Both the position numbers and the translations under genes were made by a program. Positions 4,801 to 8,518 of a stretch of DNA of 8,518 bases are shown one piece after another (position 1 is the stretch's first letter; each line of letters opens with the position of its first letter). The DNA is from an uncultured Oscillospiraceae bacterium. Its GTDB lineage: Bacteria > Bacillota > Clostridia > Oscillospirales > Ruminococcaceae. The stretch is taken from positions 1 through 8,518 of the forward strand of contig CATNEU010000047.1 of the NCBI GenBank assembly GCA_950097605.1. Reading direction: 5' to 3'. The notes under the pieces are model-generated. The model was not told the DNA's origin and ran no database searches. It saw only the letters and a program-made list of their open reading frames with translations.

Positions 4801-6486
4801 ATGAAAAAGTTATGGAGACTGTTACAAAACGAATACAGCAAGCAGTTCAGAAAGATCAGCGTCGTGGTCATTGCGGCGTTGATCCTGGCGATTTCCTTTG
4901 CAGCGCCCATCATCAAGGACGCCTTATGGAAATCCAGCGTGTACCAATACAACCCCATCACCTCGGAGATCGAGAGCCTGGATTGGCAGATCAGCAGCCT
5001 TGAGCAGGACCTGAAGGACGAGGGGTTGGCAAACGGCGCTAAAGTCAACGAGCTGAATATCAAATACCTGCAGGAAAAAAAAGAGCTGCTGGAATTCGCG
5101 CAGTCGTGCAACGTGGGCAGCTATGACGACTGGCGCACCGACAGCGTTATGGGGCTCGATACGGTACTTCGCAATAAGCTCACCTATCAGGCCATCCTAG
5201 ACGGATATTTGCAGGCGGATATCGCCAATGCGCTGTCGCCGGAATTCGACGTTGGAGAGGCGGAGAAGCTCTCCCCGGACGAGCTTACAAACCTTGTTGC
5301 GGAACAGGAGAAGGCGCTGGACAAGGGCCGGGGCATCATTCAAAACAACAACTACAAAATATATGTGCAGACCCTCAAACAGCAGCAGCTCGACCAGATT
5401 TCCGAGCTGGAGTCGCAGAAAAAATCCTTTGAAGAGGCGCTGGCTGAAAACAAGAGCGACCAGCAGGCCGCGGCCCGCGTCAGCTCAATCGAGAGCAAAA
5501 TTCAAACGGCCAGGGACCTTGCCGATCTCTATGAGTACCGTATTAAAAACGACATTCCGCTCAATCGGGAGGATTGGCGCAGCGTGACACTCTACTCCAT
5601 CGCAGACAATCTGATGGTTGCAAACGACGCTCCGATGGCCGAAGAGGACTTCACCATGCAGTATGCTTGGAGAATCGCCGAAGGCTTTACCTACCAGGAC
5701 TATCTGGATCAGTTCCGCAGCCAGCAGCTCGAAGCGCTTGACAACATCCAGATTTACAAACACTCGCTTGAGGTTGGCAAACCGGAATACAAACAGGCTG
5801 TGGACGCCACCCGGCGCAATGCACTCGACGCACCCTCCATGCTCGTACTCACCACGCTTTTCTGTGTGATGATCGCCAGCGGTATCGTCTCCTCCGAGCA
5901 TTCCAAGGGCACAATCCGTCTGCTGCTCATGCGCCCGGTGAAGAGATGGAAGATTCTTTTGTCCAAATATGTCATGGTGCTTTCGCTGGGTCTCGGCATG
6001 GCGTTCCTCAGCACCCTGCTGTATCTTGCGGGCAATATGGTCGCCTTTGGAGCGTCGGATCTCGCGAACCCGATGTATACGATTGTCAACGGCGCAGTCG
6101 TGGAATCCAGCTTCTTCCTGTTTTTGCTGCGGGACGTGTCGTTTGTGTTCATTTCGGTGGTGTTTGCCATCTCGCTCGCGTTCGCAGCCTCAACAATATT
6201 CAAAAATACGGCGCTTTCCGTCATCTTCGGCGTTGTCACCTGCTTCGCCTCCACCCCGATCCTGCTGATCGCCGGACAGCTCAAGCTCAAATGGGTGATG
6301 TATACCCCCTTCCCCTACCTCTCCCTTTCGGGATACACCACCTCCGGCGGTATGGCCAGCATGCTTGCGGAACAGTTTAATATGACCGCGCATCCGGTGC
6401 TCGGCGCCTGGTGGCTTGTCGGGCTTTCCGCGGTGCTTGTCTTCCTGGCATTCCTGACATTTGGTAAACGGGATGTCAAGAACTAG
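4801..6486 (+). CDS. ABC-2 type permease with a large extracytoplasmic coiled-coil domain
   Basis: The 561-residue membrane subunit pairs with the preceding ATPase. The predicted layout is a short cytoplasmic N-terminus, TM1 (about 20-38), a soluble segment of about 305 residues (40-345) that should be outside the membrane, then TM2 (346-364), TM3 (389-413), TM4 (438-463), TM5 (470-492) and TM6 (533-553). The cytoplasmic loop SSEHSKGTIRLLLMRPVKRW (364-383) after TM2 is the characteristic ABC-2 permease motif. The soluble segment is charged and helix-prone, with coiled-coil-like stretches near 55-98 and 164-245. Most ABC-2 permeases are 230-400 residues, so the insertion accounts for the extra length. 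The ATG at 4801 is preferred over a GTG at 4792 because AAGGGGGT (4786-4793) gives normal spacing only to the ATG. Family is clear; substrate is not. Confidence 0.9.
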   Translation: MKKLWRLLQNEYSKQFRKISVVVIAALILAISFAAPIIKDALWKSSVYQYNPITSEIESLDWQISSLEQDLKDEGLANGAKVNELNIKYLQEKKELLEFAQSCNVGSYDDWRTDSVMGLDTVLRNKLTYQAILDGYLQADIANALSPEFDVGEAEKLSPDELTNLVAEQEKALDKGRGIIQNNNYKIYVQTLKQQQLDQISELESQKKSFEEALAENKSDQQAAARVSSIESKIQTARDLADLYEYRIKNDIPLNREDWRSVTLYSIADNLMVANDAPMAEEDFTMQYAWRIAEGFTYQDYLDQFRSQQLEALDNIQIYKHSLEVGKPEYKQAVDATRRNALDAPSMLVLTTLFCVMIASGIVSSEHSKGTIRLLLMRPVKRWKILLSKYVMVLSLGLGMAFLSTLLYLAGNMVAFGASDLANPMYTIVNGAVVESSFFLFLLRDVSFVFISVVFAISLAFAASTIFKNTALSVIFGVVTCFASTPILLIAGQLKLKWVMYTPFPYLSLSGYTTSGGMASMLAEQFNMTAHPVLGAWWLVGLSAVLVFLAFLTFGKRDVKN

Positions 6487-6502
6487 ACGCCCATTTGTCT
6501 AG
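6483..6502 (+). other. Small hairpin overlapping the permease stop codon
   Basis: CTAGAC (6483-6488) and GTCTAG (6497-6502) pair across an 8-base loop. The UAG stop codon (6484-6486) lies within the first arm. With only 6 bp the structure is weak and may be chance. Confidence 0.3.
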
Positions 6503-6503
6503 A

Positions 6504-6547
6504 GTGTGCAGCCCCTGTTGCGGAAATCCGCGCCAGGGGCTGCACAC
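6504..6547 (+). terminator. Stable hairpin after the ABC exporter operon
   Basis: GTGTGCAGCCCCTG (6504-6517) pairs perfectly over 14 bp with CAGGGGCTGCACAC (6534-6547), and the loop contains a further GCGGA/TCCGC pairing. It starts 17 bases after the permease stop. No U-tract follows (ATATTAG), so it may act as an mRNA 3'-end stabiliser or a weak terminator, with true termination at the next hairpin. Confidence 0.5.
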
Positions 6548-6575
6548 ATATTAGAAACAAAAACGCAAAAGCTTT

Positions 6576-6633
6576 TCTACATAGAAAGAGCGCGCTGCAA
6601 AGGACTTTTTGCAGCGCGCTCTTTCTATGTAGA
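6576..6633. terminator. Perfect 26-bp inverted repeat, probable bidirectional terminator
   Basis: Arms 6576-6601 and 6608-6633 are perfectly complementary over 26 bp around the loop GGACTT. The core AGCGCGCTGCAAA stem is flanked by AGAAAG on one side and CTTTCT on the other, so on either strand a partly U-rich stretch follows the GC-rich core. It separates the plus-strand exporter operon from the convergent minus-strand hyd operon and begins 2 bases after the hydF stop codon. Bidirectional termination is the simplest reading, though the U-tract is imperfect and the arm length is greater than termination needs. Confidence 0.65.
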
Positions 6634-6635
6634 GG

Positions 6636-7829
6636 TCAATAGTCAATCTTCTCTAAAATCCCCGTGAGTTTGGCGATTGCCACGCCGTAGTTCGTCATCG
6701 GCACGCCGGCCTCTCTCGCCCCTGCCAGGCGGGAGAGCAGGTATTTGCGGTTGAACATACAGCTTCCGCAGTGTATGACCAGCGCATACGGGGACAAATC
6801 CTTCGGAAAGTCCACGCCGCTGACCACATCGACCGAAAGCCCTTCGCCGGCTTTTTTGCGCAGCAGCCGCGGCAGCTTGACGCGCGCAATGTCGCCGTCA
6901 AGGGGCCTGTGTGTGCAGGCCTCCGCGATCAGCACCCGGTCGGTCTCCCGCAGCCGGTCGATGGCTGCGGCCCCTTCCACAAAGGCGTCCACGTCCCCTT
7001 TGTAGCGCGAAAACAGCACCGAGAACGAGGTCAGACGGGTCTGCGGCGGCTTTTGGGAATAGACCTCCGCAAACACCTGCGAGTCGGTGATCATCAGAGC
7101 AGGCGGCTGTTGCAGGGCGTCCAGCGCCTGCCCCAGCTTGCCGGCCGTCGCGCAGAGCACGAGGCATTGGTTGTCGAGCAGATCGCGGATGGTCTGCACC
7201 TGCGGCAGGATCAGACGGCCCTTCGGGGCCTGGATATCCTGCGGCATCACGAGCAGCACGGTATCCCCCTCGTTCACAAGATGGCCGCAGATGCTTTTGA
7301 CCTCAAAATCTTCTGGAATCAACCGCGTGAGCGCCTCTCGGATGTCCTGCATACCGGTTTTCCGCACCGCACTCACAATCACCGGTTCCAAAGCAAATTC
7401 CTTTCGGACCCTTTCCGCAAACGCCGCGGGGTCCGGCAGCGCGTCGGATTTGTTCACCACGGCGAGCAGCGGCAGCCCGCGCCGGCGGATGGTATCCACC
7501 CACTGCTTTTCCTCGGAAAAGTCCCCGTCCTCGGCAAACACCACCACCGCGATATCGGTCCGGTCGAGAACCGAGCGGGTTTTCCCGGCGCGCAGCGCGC
7601 CCAGCGCAGTGGTGTCTCCAAAGCCCGCCGTGTCGATGAACACACAGGCGCCGAGCGGCTGGATTTCCATTGCCTTGAACACCGGGTCGGTCGTTGTGCC
7701 GCTCTGTTCGGAAACCAGCGCGGTCTCCTGGCCGGTCAGCGCGTTGATCAGCGAGGATTTGCCGCTGTTGGTGCGGCCGAAAAACGCAATGTGCAGGCGG
7801 TTGGCCTGCGGCGTCTGTTGAAAGCCCAT
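6636..7829 (-). CDS. hydF: [FeFe]-hydrogenase H-cluster maturation GTPase HydF
   Basis: HydF is the scaffold GTPase on which the 2Fe subcluster of the H-cluster is assembled, using products of the radical-SAM enzymes HydE and HydG, before transfer to the apo-hydrogenase HydA. In this 397-residue protein the N-terminal Ras-like domain shows G1 GRTNSGKS (18-25), a G2 Thr in SGTTTDP, G3 DTAG (66-69), G4 NKSD (126-129) and SAVR (153-156). The C-terminal domain carries the [4Fe-4S] ligand set CTH (Cys305, His307) and HCGSC (Cys354, Cys357), with the usual spacing of about 45 residues. Length is normal (about 400). The ATG at 7829 is preferred over a GTG at 7838 because GAGG (7841-7838) then has an 8-base spacer, and the family N-terminus (TPxANRLHIAxFG) begins shortly after. 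It follows hydG by 42 bases, so the two are almost certainly cotranscribed. Confidence 0.97.
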   Translation of the reverse strand: MGFQQTPQANRLHIAFFGRTNSGKSSLINALTGQETALVSEQSGTTTDPVFKAMEIQPLGACVFIDTAGFGDTTALGALRAGKTRSVLDRTDIAVVVFAEDGDFSEEKQWVDTIRRRGLPLLAVVNKSDALPDPAAFAERVRKEFALEPVIVSAVRKTGMQDIREALTRLIPEDFEVKSICGHLVNEGDTVLLVMPQDIQAPKGRLILPQVQTIRDLLDNQCLVLCATAGKLGQALDALQQPPALMITDSQVFAEVYSQKPPQTRLTSFSVLFSRYKGDVDAFVEGAAAIDRLRETDRVLIAEACTHRPLDGDIARVKLPRLLRKKAGEGLSVDVVSGVDFPKDLSPYALVIHCGSCMFNRKYLLSRLAGAREAGVPMTNYGVAIAKLTGILEKIDY

Positions 7830-7871
7830 GTAACCCACCTCGTTTCCAAAAGATTAAACGCCCAAAGCCGT

Positions 7872-8518
7872 TTAGAAGCGGAAGTCCCGTTTGCCGTCCT
7901 CAAGCTGCTCCAGATATTCGAGCGCCAAATTTTTGACCTTGGGGTTGGGGATGTGCGCCATCTCGGCCGCAATGACCGCTTCGCCCTTGGCGCGCGTCTC
8001 GTCACCGGCATAGTCGATCAGGTATTCTTTAAGCGTCATCAGCGCGTTCGCCTGGCATACATTCCCGATCTGGCCCGTTTTGGCAAGGCGCATAAACCGG
8101 TCTCCCGTGCGCCCCTCCCGATAGCAGGCGGTGCAAAAGCTCGGCACATAGCCAAGGTCGAGCAGCCAGTGGACCACTTCGTCGAGCGTGCGGTTGTCGC
8201 TGATGTCGAACTGGGCGGAGTTGTCCTCCTCCGCCTCTTTTTCCTTATAGCCGCCCACGCTGGTGCAGGATGCCCCGCTGATCTGGGAAACGCCGAGACG
8301 GAGCACCTCCTCGCGGGATTCCTTGGATTCCCGCGTGCTGATGATAATGCCGGTATAGGGTACCGCAATGCGCAGGATTGCCACGATCTTTTTAAACAGC
8401 GCGTCGGGAATCGCGTCGGGGAATTCCTGCAGGTCCACGTCGCTGGCCGGACGGATGCGCGGCACGCTGATGGTGTGCGGCCCAACGCCAAAGGTGTCCT
8501 CGAGGTGCTTGGCGTGCA
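7872..8518 (-). CDS. hydG: [FeFe]-hydrogenase maturation radical SAM tyrosine lyase HydG (C-terminal part)
   Basis: HydG cleaves tyrosine to p-cresol, CO and cyanide and delivers an Fe(CO)2(CN) unit for the H-cluster. Only the last 214 or so of about 470 residues are in view; the N-terminal radical-SAM CxxxCxxC motif lies beyond the right edge, and the frame is open to that edge (residues HAKHLEDTFGVGPHTISVPR...). Seen: the TIM-barrel segment PHTISVPRIRPA, LRIAVPYTGIIISTRES, LGVSQISGAS, and the C-terminal auxiliary cluster motif CTAC...C with CX2CX22C spacing, which fits HydG and separates it from the related ThiH. The C-terminus GKRDFRF resembles other HydG proteins. The GTG at 8465 that could be taken as a start is an internal valine. 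hydF follows directly. Confidence 0.96.
   Translation of the reverse strand, partial: HAKHLEDTFGVGPHTISVPRIRPASDVDLQEFPDAIPDALFKKIVAILRIAVPYTGIIISTRESKESREEVLRLGVSQISGASCTSVGGYKEKEAEEDNSAQFDISDNRTLDEVVHWLLDLGYVPSFCTACYREGRTGDRFMRLAKTGQIGNVCQANALMTLKEYLIDYAGDETRAKGEAVIAAEMAHIPNPKVKNLALEYLEQLEDGKRDFRF

Noticed and set aside
7087..7821. Plus-strand 244-codon open frame opposite hydF.
   Set aside because: Ser/Arg-rich shadow frame; hydF has complete GTPase and cluster motifs.

Overview
The window looks like chromosomal DNA from a fairly GC-rich anaerobic member of the Clostridia (Firmicutes). This rests on three things: the SRP RNA - dnaX - ybaB order typical of Firmicutes, strong AGGAGG-type ribosome binding sites with sigma-A-like promoters, and hydG-hydF genes for [FeFe]-hydrogenase maturation. 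An Oscillospirales-like source is a guess from base composition and gene content only. I see no insertion sequence, phage gene, tRNA, rRNA or CRISPR array.

Layout. Bases 1-2251 (minus strand) hold a housekeeping unit read leftwards: a consensus promoter, a small SRP RNA gene, an intrinsic terminator, a leader hairpin, dnaX (DNA polymerase III tau/gamma) and the start of ybaB/ebfC, cut by the left edge. Bases 2252-2510 contain no clear gene but do contain a second minus-strand promoter whose -10 box lies inside a 9-bp inverted repeat, a doubtful Cys-rich micro-ORF, and the terminator of the next gene. Bases 2511-3506 (minus) encode an APH-family small-molecule kinase transcribed alone, with its own promoter and a GC-rich palindromic leader. 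Bases 3507-3851 are a divergent intergenic region with a promoter for each side.

Bases 3852-6486 (plus) form a two-gene ABC exporter operon: an ATPase and an ABC-2 permease with an unusually long soluble coiled-coil domain between its first two membrane helices. The promoter overlaps an operator-like dyad. Bases 6487-6635 carry stacked hairpins, including a perfect 26-bp inverted repeat, between convergent operons. Bases 6636-8518 (minus) carry hydF and the C-terminal part of hydG, which together with hydE (not in view) build the H-cluster of [FeFe]-hydrogenase.

The genes are ordinary families. The less ordinary material is in the non-coding DNA: an SRP RNA closed by a 24-bp stem that shares bases with its terminator, dyads placed over promoters, and a very long perfect hairpin. 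No wholly new system is demonstrated. The exporter with its large extracellular helical domain and the dyad-controlled promoter without a clear gene are the best leads.
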